This document shows, one piece after another, positions 49,014 to 59,039 of a stretch of DNA of 64,000 nt. The position numbers were made by a program, and so were the translations under genes. This DNA is from UMGS621 sp964468815. Its GTDB lineage: Bacteria; Bacillota; Clostridia; Christensenellales; Borkfalkiaceae. How positions within the stretch are numbered: the stretch's first letter is position 1; every line of letters starts with the position of its first letter. The stretch lies in assembly GCA_964468815.1 (NCBI GenBank), contig CAYXWN010000001.1, positions 1-64,000 on the forward strand. The letters are read 5' to 3'. Below the pieces are notes generated by a model that saw only the letters and a list, made by a program, of their open reading frames with translations, did no database searches and was not told where the DNA came from.

Positions 49014-50405
49014 ATGAAGAGAACTTATTTGAAAGAAATCAGTTTGGATTCGCAGTCGTTCGACGGAAAAACCGTGACGGTGGCGGGCTGGGCGAGAACG
49101 ATTCGGGATTCAAAAGCATTCGGTTTCATCGAGTTGAACGACGGATCGTGTTTCAAAAACGTGCAGATCGTGTTTGATCGTTCTAAAATCGCCAATTATG
49201 ACGAAATCGCAAGACAGAACGTCGGCGCTTCTCTCGTTGTGACGGGCAAGGTTATTTTGACGCCCGAAAATAAACAACCTTTTGAAATCAATGCGGACAG
49301 TATTGCGGTAGAGGGTGAGTCTACGGCGGATTATCCGTTACAGAAGAAAAGACATTCGTTAGAATTTTTAAGGGAAATTGCGCATTTAAGACCGCGTACG
49401 AATACGTTTTCCGCCGTTTTTCGGATTAGAAGCGAAGCGGCTTTTGCTATTCACGAATATTTCCATAATCAAGGTTTTGTTTACGTTCATACCCCGATCA
49501 TTACGGGAAGTGATTGCGAGGGGGCGGGGGCGATGTTCCAAGTTACGACGCTTGATTTGGATCGGATCGCTGCAAATAACGAACCTGTTGATTATAAAAA
49601 GGACTTTTTTGAAAAGAAAGCGAGTTTGACCGTCTCGGGGCAACTTGACGTTGAAACGTACGCAATGGCATTTGCAAACGTTTATACGTTCGGACCGACT
49701 TTCCGCGCGGAGCGATCGAATACCGTTCGTCATGCTGCGGAATTTTGGATGATCGAACCGGAAATTGCGTTTGCTGATCTTTCGGACGATATGGATTGCG
49801 CCGAAGGAATGGTGAAGCATATCATCACGCACGTTATGAATAAGTGTAAAGATGAACTCGCTTTCTTGAATCAATTTGTAGATCGCGGACTTTTAGACCG
49901 TTTGAATAACGTTGTTAACAATACATTTGTCCGGTTATCGTATACGGAAGCGATTGATATTTTGGAAAAGGTCAAAGATCGGTTCGAATTTCCCGTGCAT
50001 TGGGGCGCGGATCTGCAAAGCGAGCATGAACGCTATCTGACGGAAGAGGTATTTAAAAAGCCGGTATTCTTGACTGATTATCCAAAGGAAATCAAAGCGT
50101 TCTATATGCGCTTGAACGACGACGGCAAGACGGTTGCCGCATCCGATTTGTTAGTGCCCGGAATCGGCGAGTTGATCGGAGGAAGTCAAAGAGAAGAACG
50201 CATGGACGTGTTGAAGACGCGTATGAAGGAATTGAATCTCAGCGAAACGGATTATCAATTTTATCTCGATTTGCGGAAATACGGCGGCGTAAAACACGCA
50301 GGCTTTGGATTAGGATTCGAGCGTATGATTATGTACTTGACAGGAATTGCAAACATTCGCGACGTCATTCCGTTCCCGCGTACGGTAGGAACTTTGGAAT
50401 ATTGA
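49014..50405 (+). CDS. asnS: asparaginyl-tRNA synthetase
   Basis: The 463-residue class II enzyme has an N-terminal OB-fold (about 15-105, VTVAGWARTIRDSKAFGFIELNDGS), motif 2 in FRAERSNTVRHAAEFWMIEPE, and motif 3 in GFGLGFERMIMYLTG near the C terminus. The end IRDVIPFPRTVGTLEY is typical of AsnRS rather than AspRS. GAGGAAAAT precedes the ATG. No T-box leader is seen in the 11-base gap. Confidence 0.97.
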   Translation: MKRTYLKEISLDSQSFDGKTVTVAGWARTIRDSKAFGFIELNDGSCFKNVQIVFDRSKIANYDEIARQNVGASLVVTGKVILTPENKQPFEINADSIAVEGESTADYPLQKKRHSLEFLREIAHLRPRTNTFSAVFRIRSEAAFAIHEYFHNQGFVYVHTPIITGSDCEGAGAMFQVTTLDLDRIAANNEPVDYKKDFFEKKASLTVSGQLDVETYAMAFANVYTFGPTFRAERSNTVRHAAEFWMIEPEIAFADLSDDMDCAEGMVKHIITHVMNKCKDELAFLNQFVDRGLLDRLNNVVNNTFVRLSYTEAIDILEKVKDRFEFPVHWGADLQSEHERYLTEEVFKKPVFLTDYPKEIKAFYMRLNDDGKTVAASDLLVPGIGELIGGSQREERMDVLKTRMKELNLSETDYQFYLDLRKYGGVKHAGFGLGFERMIMYLTGIANIRDVIPFPRTVGTLEY

Positions 50406-50406
50406 T

Positions 50407-51420
50407 ATGAAAATCATTGTTGATGCATTCGGCGGCGATCATGCCCCCGAAGAAATTGTAAAGGGCGGCGTAGAAGCACTTGCGAAAAAGAAAGATTTAG
50501 AATTGATTTTCGTTGGGAAAAAGACGGAAATAGAGAACGTTCTTTCTACTTGTCGGTATGACGCCGATCGGATTGAAATCATGGATGCGCCGAATGTGAT
50601 TACGTGCGAAGAAGAACCGACGGTTGCAATCAAGCGAAAGCCGAATTCTTCTATTTGTACAGGCTTTCGGCGATTGAAAGAAGACGATTCGGTTTCCGGG
50701 TTTGTTTCGGCAGGCTCGACGGGGGCGGTATTGGTTGGAGCAACGTTAAAACTCGGTCGCATCAAGGGCGTTTCTCGTCCTGCCTTGTGTCCGTTTTTGC
50801 CGACGGTGAAAGATTCAAAACGTGTCTATTTGTTAGATGCCGGCGCGAATGCCGACTGTAGGCCGATCAATTTGGTTCAGTTTGCTTTAATGGGGGCTGC
50901 TTATGCGGAGGTTTGCGGCGTAAAAGAACCAACGGTGGCGTTACTGTCCAACGGAACGGAAGATAAAAAAGGAAATGCGTTGAATCACGAAGTGTTTCCG
51001 TTGTTAAAAGAATTGCCGATTGATTTTGTCGGAAATATGGAAGCGCGTGAAATTTTATCGGGAGAGGTTGACGTCGTAGTTTCCGACGGTTTTTCCGGTA
51101 ACATTGCGTTGAAAGGGATGGAGGGCGCGATCGGAAATTTGATGCGCATTATGAAGACTGAAATCATGTCTACGTTCAAGGGAAAACTCGGCGGTTTATT
51201 GCTGAAAGAGGCTTTTTCCAATATAAAAGATAAAATGGATTACAATCGTCAGGGGGGAGCGGTTTTTCTCGGCGTTGAAAAGGTCGTCGTAAAAGCACAC
51301 GGATCTTCCAAGAGCGGCGCGATCTGTAATGCTGTTTTGCAAGCAACGGAAGCGGCGGAACGCGATATAATCGGTAAAATCAAATTAAAATTAGGGAATA
51401 CGACAGGGGTTGCGGAATAG
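50407..51420 (+). CDS. plsX: phosphate acyltransferase PlsX
   Basis: The 337-residue enzyme makes acyl-phosphate from acyl-ACP for membrane lipid synthesis. It has the start IIVDAFGGDHAPEEIVKGG, SVSGFVSAGSTGAVLVGATL, LLDAGANADCRPINLVQFA and DVVVSDGFSGNIALKG, all family hallmarks. It directly precedes rnc; the acyl carrier protein and fab genes often found between plsX and rnc in Bacillota are absent here. Confidence 0.97.
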   Translation: MKIIVDAFGGDHAPEEIVKGGVEALAKKKDLELIFVGKKTEIENVLSTCRYDADRIEIMDAPNVITCEEEPTVAIKRKPNSSICTGFRRLKEDDSVSGFVSAGSTGAVLVGATLKLGRIKGVSRPALCPFLPTVKDSKRVYLLDAGANADCRPINLVQFALMGAAYAEVCGVKEPTVALLSNGTEDKKGNALNHEVFPLLKELPIDFVGNMEAREILSGEVDVVVSDGFSGNIALKGMEGAIGNLMRIMKTEIMSTFKGKLGGLLLKEAFSNIKDKMDYNRQGGAVFLGVEKVVVKAHGSSKSGAICNAVLQATEAAERDIIGKIKLKLGNTTGVAE

Positions 51421-51422
51421 TT

Positions 51423-52145
51423 ATGATTTTCGACGTCGCCGAATGTGAATTGCGATTAGGATATCGCTTTAACGATAAAATGTTGTTGCGGCAATGCTTT
51501 ACGCATGCTTCGTATGCAAATGAGAATAAAACGAAAGATAACGAGCGGTTGGAGTTTTTCGGCGATGCAATTTTAGGGTTGGTCGTCACTGAATATTTGT
51601 TTAGACGTAATCTTTCCGGAGAGGGGAAGTTAACGCAGAGGCGTGCGGAACTCGTTTCAAAAAAGCCTTTGCAAAACGCAGTGGAAGAACTCGGATTAAG
51701 CGATCTTATTTTGTTGGGAAACGGCTTAACCATGCACTCTAATCACGAAGAGAAACTTTATTCCAGTTTGTATGAAGCGGTCGTCGCGGGAATTTATTTG
51801 GACGGCGGTATGGAGGCGGCGAAAAAATTTATTTTCCGTACGTTATTGCAGAAAAAAGACCGAAAGGCAGAATTGAAATCGGTTGATAAAAGGACCAGAG
51901 TTGCGGAAAAAGACAATAAAAGCGCGTTTCAAGAATACGTGCAGAAATATAAACTCGGAACGATTCGTTACGTTCAACTTGAAAAAAGAGGCAGCGATCA
52001 TGATCCCGTCTTTACGGTTGAAGTACGATTAGATAATCAAGCGCGTGCGATCGGAATCGGAAAGAGTAAAAAACAGGCAGAAGCGGACGCGGCTGGAAAA
52101 GCGTTGATCCAAATCAAAAAAAAGAAATCGAATAAGAGGAAATAA
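51423..52145 (+). CDS. rnc: ribonuclease III
   Basis: The 240-residue protein has the catalytic signature NERLEFFGDAILG (residues 40-52), with the metal-binding Glu and Asp residues, a second acidic site in YEAVVAGIYLDGG, and a C-terminal double-stranded RNA-binding domain (about 160-235, ending GKSKKQAEADAAGKALIQI). It processes rRNA and structured transcripts. It lies 2 bases after plsX and 1 base before smc. Confidence 0.97.
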   Translation: MIFDVAECELRLGYRFNDKMLLRQCFTHASYANENKTKDNERLEFFGDAILGLVVTEYLFRRNLSGEGKLTQRRAELVSKKPLQNAVEELGLSDLILLGNGLTMHSNHEEKLYSSLYEAVVAGIYLDGGMEAAKKFIFRTLLQKKDRKAELKSVDKRTRVAEKDNKSAFQEYVQKYKLGTIRYVQLEKRGSDHDPVFTVEVRLDNQARAIGIGKSKKQAEADAAGKALIQIKKKKSNKRK

Positions 52146-52146
52146 G

Positions 52147-55100
52147 TTGAATTTTGAAAAATTGGAACTTTACGGTTTTAAGTCGTTTGCCGATAAAGTA
52201 GAGATTAAATTTAATGACGGTATTACGGGAATCGTCGGCCCGAACGGATGCGGTAAGTCCAACGTAGCGGATGCTATTCGGTGGGTATTGGGTGAACAGT
52301 CTGCAAAGACGTTGCGCGGATCGAGCATGCAGGACGTTATATTTAGCGGAACGCAAGCGAGAAAATCCCTTTCTTACTGCGAAGTTTCTCTTTATTTCGA
52401 TAATACTAATCGGATGTTCAGTTTAGATTATAACGAAGTAATTATTACGAGAAAGTTATTTCGGAGCGGAGAAAGCGAGTATTATATCAATAAGCAGCCG
52501 TCCCGTTTGAGAGATATCGTCGATTTATTGCATGAATGCGGAATCGGTAAGGAAGGGTATTCGATTATCGGACAGGGTAAAGTCGAAGAAATTATGTCGG
52601 CAAAACCCGAAGATCGTCGTGCAATTTTTGAAGAGGCGACGGGAATTGCAAAGTTTAAAGCAAGAAAGAACGAAACGCAAAGAAAATTGGAACGAACAAA
52701 AGAGAATTTATTTGTTTTTTCTAACGTTCTTTCCGAATTAGAAGCCCAACTTGCACCATTAGAAAAACAAGCGGAAAAGACGCGTCAATTTCGCGATCTG
52801 TCCGAACAGTTGAAACATCATGAGATTAATACATATATCGCGAAATACGATAACGTAGCGGTGGAAAAAGAAAAGATCGACACCCGTATTCGCGGAATAC
52901 AGGAAGAAGGTGTTTTGCGGCAAGAGGAATACGAGAATGCGCAAAAGCGTTATGAAACAATCTTCGATCAAATTAACGGCGCAGACGCAAAACTTAACGA
53001 TCTGCATGAAAAACTTCTCGTAAAAACCGTTGATATCGAAAAGCAAGCCGGGGAAGCGAAACTTTACGGGGAAAAGATTTCTTTTTTGCGTTCACAGATC
53101 GAGCGCTTACAATCGGAAATCGAACAAAACGACGCAACGGTTGACGAACATCGCGTCCAATTGGGAGAAAACGAACGCTTAAAGGCGGACAAGCGCAAGC
53201 AAATCAATTCGTTTGTCAAGCGTTCGGGAGAGATTCAAGATTCTCTTGCAAAGGTATTGACCGAACTTTCCGCATACGAAGGACTTGCCGAGCAGAGCAG
53301 AAAAAAGATAATCGAATCTATAGAATCTTTGTCGGATATTAACTTGAACAAAGGTTCTCTCGGTGCAGAAAAACAAGCGTTGGAGGGCAGAAAACGCGAG
53401 ATCGAGCAAGAACTTGCCTCTCTTAACGAAAAGAGAAACGTTGTTTACGGAGAAAAGGATACTCTTGATCGAAATCTCGGCGATTTAGACAGAAAGGTTT
53501 CAGATCTGAAAAATCAGATTTTGGAACAAGAGGATATTGTTCGCGACGTTAACGAAGCGGTTGCGGATATTGATAATAAACTGTATAATCTCAATTCAAA
53601 CGTCACGATGCTCGCCGCAAAGGAGAACTTTATTATCGGGATTAAGGAGTCGTACGAGGGGTATATGCCTGCCGTCAAGAGGCTGTTGGTTTCGGCAAAG
53701 GAAGATAAGCGGATCGGTTCGAGAATCAAGGGCGTCGTTGCGTCCGTGATTCGAACGGAAGCTCGTTACGACGTTGCGATCGAAACGGCATTGGGTGCTT
53801 CCCAACAAAACGTTATTACGGCGAATACAGACGATGCTAAATTTTTGATCGAGTATTTGAAACAGACGCATGCCGGTCGCGTAACGTTTTTACCCGTGAC
53901 TTCTATGAAACCTCGCTTTGAAAACGATTCTGTAAAAGCGGCGTTGAGAGAACCGGGTGCTTTGGGGCTTGCAAACCGTTTGGTTTCGTATGATCCTTAT
54001 TTTGAAAACGTAATTTCCAATTTGTTGGGAAATACGTTGATTGTCGATCAAATTCACAATGCGACTAATATTGCCAATAAATATCGGTTTGCTTTTAAGA
54101 TTGTTACCTTAGAAGGGGACGTCTTTAATCCACAAGGTTCTATGACGGGCGGTTCTCGCCGTCAAGACGCGCCGAATCTTTTGGCCGGAGATCGTCAATT
54201 GGATGAAATCCGAGAAAAACTGTCCGCAAAGCGGAAAGAAATGGAAATTGTCAAAAAGGAAAAAGCAGAGGCGGAAGAAAAACGCGATGCGGCAATGAAC
54301 GATTTGACAATGTTGAACGAGATGTATCAATCGCAACGACAAGAGCAATTGTTGGTGCGAGAAAAACTGAACGTTTCGGAAGCGTCTTTGATTGATTTAG
54401 GAAAAGAGATCGAGTCACGCATGGATGATTCCGACTTATTAACGCAAAAAATCGTGCTTTTAGAGAATGAAATTCAGAAGATTTTAAGTGGTTCCGAAAA
54501 ACTTGTCGAAGAGAAAGAAAACGCGAATCAAGATGCGTTTAAGCATCAAACGGAATATGATTTGTTGAGAAAACGCCAAAACGAGTTGACGGAAGAAAGT
54601 ACTGCATTGCAAATTAAGCTGACTTCAGTCAATGCCGATTTGGCGGCGTTGGAGTCGGATAACGAATGGCGGCAGTCTGAAATTGCGCGGTTTTCCGGAA
54701 TAAAAGAGGATTACTTAAAGAACATTTCGGATACAGAGGCGATTATCGGTCAATTGAAGCGCAATGCCGAACAGGTCGCGCTCTCCAAAGAAGAACAAGA
54801 TTACGTTAACGATTTGAGAAATCAAATTTCCAATATCGAGAATGAAAAATCTGCTTTGAGAGAAGAAATGAACCGCACGGATGAGTTGCGTTCGCAGTTA
54901 TCCGCTCGTATAAACGAATTAGCGGAGAAAAAACACGCGGAAGAGATTGCTCTGACAAAAATTGATTCGGATATCGAGTACATGCAGCAGCGGATATGGG
55001 AAGAATATCAAGAAAGTTATGAAACCGCTGTAAAATGGCGTAGCGAGGGGTATGACAGTACGGTCGGCGAGCAGGAAATTGCGCGCTTAAAACGAAAAAT

Positions 55101-55731
55101 CAACTCGCTTGGTTCAATCAATCCTAATGCCATTGAGGATTGCAAGGTCTTAAAAGATCGCTATGATGAAATGGTGATTCAAAAGGAGGATCTTGAAAAA
55201 GGCGAAGCCGATCTGCAACAGGCGATTGATACGTTAAAGGCGGAAATGTTAAACACCTTTAACGCAGGATTTAATACGATCAATGAAAATTTCAAAAAGA
55301 TTTTTAAAGAACTGTTCGGCGGTGGGCGCGCAATGCTTGAACTCGACTATACGGATGTTGACGATCCGTTGGAAGCAGGGGTAGATATCATTGCCGAGCC
55401 GCCCGGGAAAAAATTGCAAAAAATTTCCCTATTGTCGGGCGGCGAGCGTGCATTGACGGCGATTGCGATTCTTTTCTCGATTTTACGTTTGCGCCCGATG
55501 CCGTTCTGTGTGCTGGACGAAATAGAGGCTGCTTTGGACGAGGCAAACGTCGATCGTTTTGCTCGTTATTTGAAGAAATTTTCGCAAGACACGCAATTTA
55601 TCGTTATAACGCACAGAAAGCCGACCATGGAATTGGCGGATTCTTTGTTCGGTGTAACGATGGAAGAAAAGGGCGTTTCTAAGATCGTTTCGGTAAAATT
55701 GAGCGATATTATCGATGAGGAGGCTGTATAA
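52147..55731 (+). CDS. smc: chromosome partition protein SMC
   Basis: The 1194-residue ATPase has a Walker A motif (GPNGCGKSN, about 32-40), long coiled coils (about 165-500 and 680-1030), a hinge near 510-680 with GGSRRQDAPNL just after it, and the C-terminal signature LSGGERALTAIA with Walker B FCVLDEIEAALD. The start is TTG, supported by AGAGGA eight bases upstream and the canonical first residues after it. SMC compacts and separates chromosomes with ScpA and ScpB. The rnc-smc-ftsY order is conserved in Bacillota. Confidence 0.98.
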   Translation: MNFEKLELYGFKSFADKVEIKFNDGITGIVGPNGCGKSNVADAIRWVLGEQSAKTLRGSSMQDVIFSGTQARKSLSYCEVSLYFDNTNRMFSLDYNEVIITRKLFRSGESEYYINKQPSRLRDIVDLLHECGIGKEGYSIIGQGKVEEIMSAKPEDRRAIFEEATGIAKFKARKNETQRKLERTKENLFVFSNVLSELEAQLAPLEKQAEKTRQFRDLSEQLKHHEINTYIAKYDNVAVEKEKIDTRIRGIQEEGVLRQEEYENAQKRYETIFDQINGADAKLNDLHEKLLVKTVDIEKQAGEAKLYGEKISFLRSQIERLQSEIEQNDATVDEHRVQLGENERLKADKRKQINSFVKRSGEIQDSLAKVLTELSAYEGLAEQSRKKIIESIESLSDINLNKGSLGAEKQALEGRKREIEQELASLNEKRNVVYGEKDTLDRNLGDLDRKVSDLKNQILEQEDIVRDVNEAVADIDNKLYNLNSNVTMLAAKENFIIGIKESYEGYMPAVKRLLVSAKEDKRIGSRIKGVVASVIRTEARYDVAIETALGASQQNVITANTDDAKFLIEYLKQTHAGRVTFLPVTSMKPRFENDSVKAALREPGALGLANRLVSYDPYFENVISNLLGNTLIVDQIHNATNIANKYRFAFKIVTLEGDVFNPQGSMTGGSRRQDAPNLLAGDRQLDEIREKLSAKRKEMEIVKKEKAEAEEKRDAAMNDLTMLNEMYQSQRQEQLLVREKLNVSEASLIDLGKEIESRMDDSDLLTQKIVLLENEIQKILSGSEKLVEEKENANQDAFKHQTEYDLLRKRQNELTEESTALQIKLTSVNADLAALESDNEWRQSEIARFSGIKEDYLKNISDTEAIIGQLKRNAEQVALSKEEQDYVNDLRNQISNIENEKSALREEMNRTDELRSQLSARINELAEKKHAEEIALTKIDSDIEYMQQRIWEEYQESYETAVKWRSEGYDSTVGEQEIARLKRKINSLGSINPNAIEDCKVLKDRYDEMVIQKEDLEKGEADLQQAIDTLKAEMLNTFNAGFNTINENFKKIFKELFGGGRAMLELDYTDVDDPLEAGVDIIAEPPGKKLQKISLLSGGERALTAIAILFSILRLRPMPFCVLDEIEAALDEANVDRFARYLKKFSQDTQFIVITHRKPTMELADSLFGVTMEEKGVSKIVSVKLSDIIDEEAV

Positions 55732-55734
55732 CGT

Positions 55735-56631
55735 ATGGGGCTTTTGGGAAAATTAAAGGAAGTTTTGAAAAAAACAAAGGATAATCTCTCCAAAAAATTG
55801 GTGGAATTATTCGCAAAGAATAAACTTGGCGATGAATTTTACGAGGAATTGGAAGATATTTTAGTTTCTTCCGACGTCAGCGTAAAAACGGCTATGAATA
55901 TTGTTGAAAATATTCGGGACGTTGCGATAGACGAGAAGTGTAAAGATAAGGATTACGTTATCAATTTGCTGAAAGAAGAACTTTACGATACGTTGACGGA
56001 AGCGGAAGATTTGGAAATTCTTTCTCCGGCGGTAATAATGATTGTTGGTGTTAACGGCGTCGGAAAAACCACAACGATTGGAAAACTTGCAAATTATTTC
56101 GTTAAACAAGGAAAAACGGTTACGATTGCAGCAGCGGATACCTTCCGAGCAGCCGCGTCCGATCAACTTTCTGTTTGGGCGGAGCGCGCTAAGGTTCGCA
56201 TCGTAAAGCATAGCGAAGGGGCTGATCCGAGTGCGGTCGTGTACGATGCGATTGCTTCCGTAAAAGCAAAGAAAACAGATATTTTGATTATTGATACGGC
56301 AGGTCGGCTTCACGTAAAATCAAACTTGATGGAAGAGTTAAAAAAGATGGATCGCGTCGTAACGCGTGAATATCCCGAAGCGCATTTTTATAAATTGATT
56401 GCACTAGATGCGACTACGGGGCAGAACGCCTATAATCAAGTTGACGTGTTTAAGGAAGACGTCGGGTTGGACGGTATCGTTTTGACTAAACTAGACGGAA
56501 CGGCGAAAGGCGGCTTTGTGATTTCTCTTTGCGGAGAATTGCAAGTTCCGGTCGTGTACGTCGGTACGGGTGAAAAAATCGAAGATATCGAGCCGTTCGA
56601 TGCAGAAGCATTTGTGGAAGGGCTGTTTTAA
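55735..56631 (+). CDS. ftsY: signal recognition particle receptor FtsY
   Basis: The 298-residue SRP GTPase has a short N domain (DEFYEELEDILVSSDVSV) and a G domain with GVNGVGKTTTIGK (105-117), ADTFRAAASDQL, DTAGRLHVKSNLMEEL and TKLDGTAKGG, followed by VYVGTGEKIEDIEPFD. It lacks the long acidic A domain of enterobacterial FtsY, as usual in Gram-positive bacteria. It receives ribosome-SRP complexes at the membrane. The ATG lies 3 bases after the smc stop. Confidence 0.98.
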   Translation: MGLLGKLKEVLKKTKDNLSKKLVELFAKNKLGDEFYEELEDILVSSDVSVKTAMNIVENIRDVAIDEKCKDKDYVINLLKEELYDTLTEAEDLEILSPAVIMIVGVNGVGKTTTIGKLANYFVKQGKTVTIAAADTFRAAASDQLSVWAERAKVRIVKHSEGADPSAVVYDAIASVKAKKTDILIIDTAGRLHVKSNLMEELKKMDRVVTREYPEAHFYKLIALDATTGQNAYNQVDVFKEDVGLDGIVLTKLDGTAKGGFVISLCGELQVPVVYVGTGEKIEDIEPFDAEAFVEGLF

Positions 56632-56677
56632 GGAACAATCCTTTTATATGACATGATACGAGAAAAAGGAGAATCTG

Positions 56678-58342
56678 TTGAATAAAACGTTATTACATAA
56701 ATTAAAAGAAGCCTTGCTTGCCGTTTTACCGATTACGGTCATTATCTTGATTCTGAATTTTTCGGTTGTCCCGATGGATCGCTATCAGTTGTATAGTTTT
56801 TTGATCGGTGCGGTGTTTTTAATCCTCGGAATGGGGTTGTATTCCTTGGGGTGCGATACGTCCATTGAACCGATTGGCGGACATATCGGTGCAAAAATAA
56901 CCGAATCTAAAAAGATTTGGTTGATTTTGGCTGTTTGTTTTGTTCTCGGAGTTATCGTGACGATTGCCGAACCTGATCTTACCGTTCTTGCAACGCAAGT
57001 TGCCGGCATGATTGATAAATGGGAATTGATTTTGACGGTAGCGTTCGGCGTTGGCTTTTTTATGGTAATCTACGTATTGAGAACGGTATTGAAAATTAAT
57101 CTGAATTTTGTTTTGATTTTTTTCTACGGTGTATTATTTTTGTTGGCGGCATTCGTCGATGCCGGCTTTGTGCCGCTTGCCTTCGATTCGGGCGGTGTTA
57201 CGACCGGACCGATTACCGTACCGTTTATTATGGCGCTCGGTGTAGGTATTTCGTCTGTTTTGGGCGGAAAAAACAGCCAAGATAACAGTTTCGGCATGAT
57301 CGGCGTATGTTCGATCGGACCGATTATTGCCGTTTTGATTTTAGGTTTGATTCATGACGTTTCTTCGTTTGATTACGCTCTTTCCGTTCCGGAAACGTTT
57401 GTCGGTTTCGGAGAGGTTATGGCGTTTTACATGAAGAGTTTGCCTCATTATTTGGGGGAAGTAGCGATTGCTCTTTCTCCGATCGTTGGATTTTTTGTGA
57501 TTTTCCAGATTTTCGTTTTGAAATTGCCGTTAAAGCAATTGTTGAAAATCATTGTCGGAATTCTTTACACCTATATCGGATTGTCGATTTTTTTGACGGG
57601 TGTAAACGTCGGTTTTATGCCGGCGGGGCAGTATATCGGCGCGGAATTGGCTAAGGCAAATCGTTGGTTAATTATTCCGATCGGCATGATCGTCGGCGCG
57701 TGTATTGTTTTTGCAGAGCCTGCGGTTCACGTCTTGAACAAGCAGGTGGAGGAAATAACGGGCGGAACGATCAACCGTTCTACTATGTTGATGGTTCTTG
57801 CAGCGTCTATGGCTTGCGCGTTGGGACTTTCTATGTTGCGAGTCGTTACGGGAATCAGTATATGGTATATTATATTGCCCGGATATGCGATTGCGTTGAC
57901 GATTTCTTTCTTCGTGCCGAAGATATTTACGGCGATTGCGTTCGACTCCGGCGGAGTTGCGTCCGGACCGATGACGGCAACGTTCCTATTGCCGTTTGCG
58001 ATCGGCGCGTGTTCGGAAATAAGCGGAACGTCCGCTATTATGACGGATGCGTTCGGAATCGTTGCGTTGGTTGCAATGACTCCGCTATTGACGGTACAAA
58101 TCCTCGGACTTGTTTACAAGTTACATACCGCGAAAGCAACGAAGGTTGCCGCAAAACAATTCAAAGAACTTCTTGCGGAAGAGGGAAATGTTATTGAATT
58201 AGCAGAATACAATCCCGAAGAAAGTGTAAATAGCGAAAAAAGAGGACGGCTAAAAACGGAGATTAAACGAGCAGAAGAGCGAGTAAAAAGAATCGTGAAA
58301 CAGAGAAAAGAAAAAGCAGATAAGGAGAAATCCGATGAATGA
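56678..58342 (+). CDS. DUF1538 membrane protein, two-fold internal repeat
   Basis: The 554-residue protein starts at TTG behind AAGGAG. It has about 12-14 hydrophobic helices in two homologous halves: FDSGGVTTGPITVPFIMALG near residue 169 recurs as FDSGGVASGPMTATFLLPFA near 425, and IGGHIGAKI / AGQYIGAEL also match. The last 65 residues form a charged coiled-coil-like tail. DUF1538 proteins are presumed transporters of unknown substrate. The gene overlaps by 8 bases the first of two PII-like genes, suggesting a carrier controlled by PII-type signalling. Confidence 0.85.
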   Translation: MNKTLLHKLKEALLAVLPITVIILILNFSVVPMDRYQLYSFLIGAVFLILGMGLYSLGCDTSIEPIGGHIGAKITESKKIWLILAVCFVLGVIVTIAEPDLTVLATQVAGMIDKWELILTVAFGVGFFMVIYVLRTVLKINLNFVLIFFYGVLFLLAAFVDAGFVPLAFDSGGVTTGPITVPFIMALGVGISSVLGGKNSQDNSFGMIGVCSIGPIIAVLILGLIHDVSSFDYALSVPETFVGFGEVMAFYMKSLPHYLGEVAIALSPIVGFFVIFQIFVLKLPLKQLLKIIVGILYTYIGLSIFLTGVNVGFMPAGQYIGAELAKANRWLIIPIGMIVGACIVFAEPAVHVLNKQVEEITGGTINRSTMLMVLAASMACALGLSMLRVVTGISIWYIILPGYAIALTISFFVPKIFTAIAFDSGGVASGPMTATFLLPFAIGACSEISGTSAIMTDAFGIVALVAMTPLLTVQILGLVYKLHTAKATKVAAKQFKELLAEEGNVIELAEYNPEESVNSEKRGRLKTEIKRAEERVKRIVKQRKEKADKEKSDE

Positions 58343-58667
58343 GAAATTAAAGGTTATGATGATTATTGCGGAACGTGAGTTTTCTAAGAAAATCATTGAA
58401 AAAATCAAAGACGTCGGAGCGAATTATATTCACGCCGTGTATGCAAGAGGAACTGCTCGTACCGATTTGCTTGAAGTATTAGGAATCGGAGAATCGGAAA
58501 AGATTTTGATCTTAGCAACGGTCAAAGAGAGTAAAATCGAAGAGATTTATCAATATTTGCGGAATGATTTCAAATTTGAAAAGGCAGGAAAAGGTATTGC
58601 GTTTACGATTCCCGTCGTGAGCGTAGGAGGACCTGCCACTTTACAGATTTTATCAGGAAGAGTTTAA
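58335..58667 (+). CDS. PII-like regulatory protein 1
   Basis: The 110-residue protein has a ferredoxin-like PII core: KVMMIIAEREFSKKIIEKIKDVGANYIHAVYARGTARTDLLEVLGIGESEKILILATV, where the AVYARGTARTD stretch stands in the T-loop position. The usual Tyr uridylylation site of GlnB cannot be placed. It overlaps the DUF1538 gene and is 9 bases ahead of the second PII-like gene. It probably senses a nucleotide or metabolite and acts on the membrane protein. Confidence 0.8.
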   Translation: MNEKLKVMMIIAEREFSKKIIEKIKDVGANYIHAVYARGTARTDLLEVLGIGESEKILILATVKESKIEEIYQYLRNDFKFEKAGKGIAFTIPVVSVGGPATLQILSGRV

Positions 58668-58676
58668 GGAGGAATT

Positions 58677-59006
58677 ATGGAATACGAATTGATTATAACA
58701 ATCGTTAATCGCGGATTTAATGAAATCGTAATGGATGCGGCACGTGCGGTCGGGGCGCGCGGCGGCACGATTATCAATGCGCGTGGCGCAGGCGCTCATG
58801 AAGCGGAAAAATTGTTCGGGATTTCCGTTCAACCGGAAAAAGAGTTGGTTTTGATTCTTGCCGAAAAAGAAGGAAAGGCTGAAATTATGTCGGCAATTAT
58901 TAAGGCTGCGGGCTTAAATACCGTCGGACAAGGCTTATGTTTTTCCATAGCGGTTGAGGATGTTTTGGGCGTTGCTCTTCTAAACGCTCTGCAACAAGAA
59001 GAATAA
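58677..59006 (+). CDS. PII-like regulatory protein 2
   Basis: This 109-residue PII-like protein begins YELIITIVNRGFNEIVMDAARAVGARGGTIINARGAG, with EAEKLFGISVQPEKELVLILAEKEGKAEIM, a pattern seen in P-II family proteins encoded beside DUF1538. It shares the fold with the first copy but differs strongly in sequence, so a heteromer or two separate sensors are both possible. AAGGAGG precedes the ATG. A bidirectional terminator follows. Confidence 0.83.
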   Translation: MEYELIITIVNRGFNEIVMDAARAVGARGGTIINARGAGAHEAEKLFGISVQPEKELVLILAEKEGKAEIMSAIIKAAGLNTVGQGLCFSIAVEDVLGVALLNALQQEE

Positions 59007-59039
59007 GACAACTTTCAAATTGGACGTTTTGTTTTGTGA

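Noticed and set aside
57664..58197. 177-codon open frame within the DUF1538 gene
   Set aside because: It is rich in Arg, Cys and Tyr, as expected of a shifted frame of a membrane protein, and has no initiation signal.
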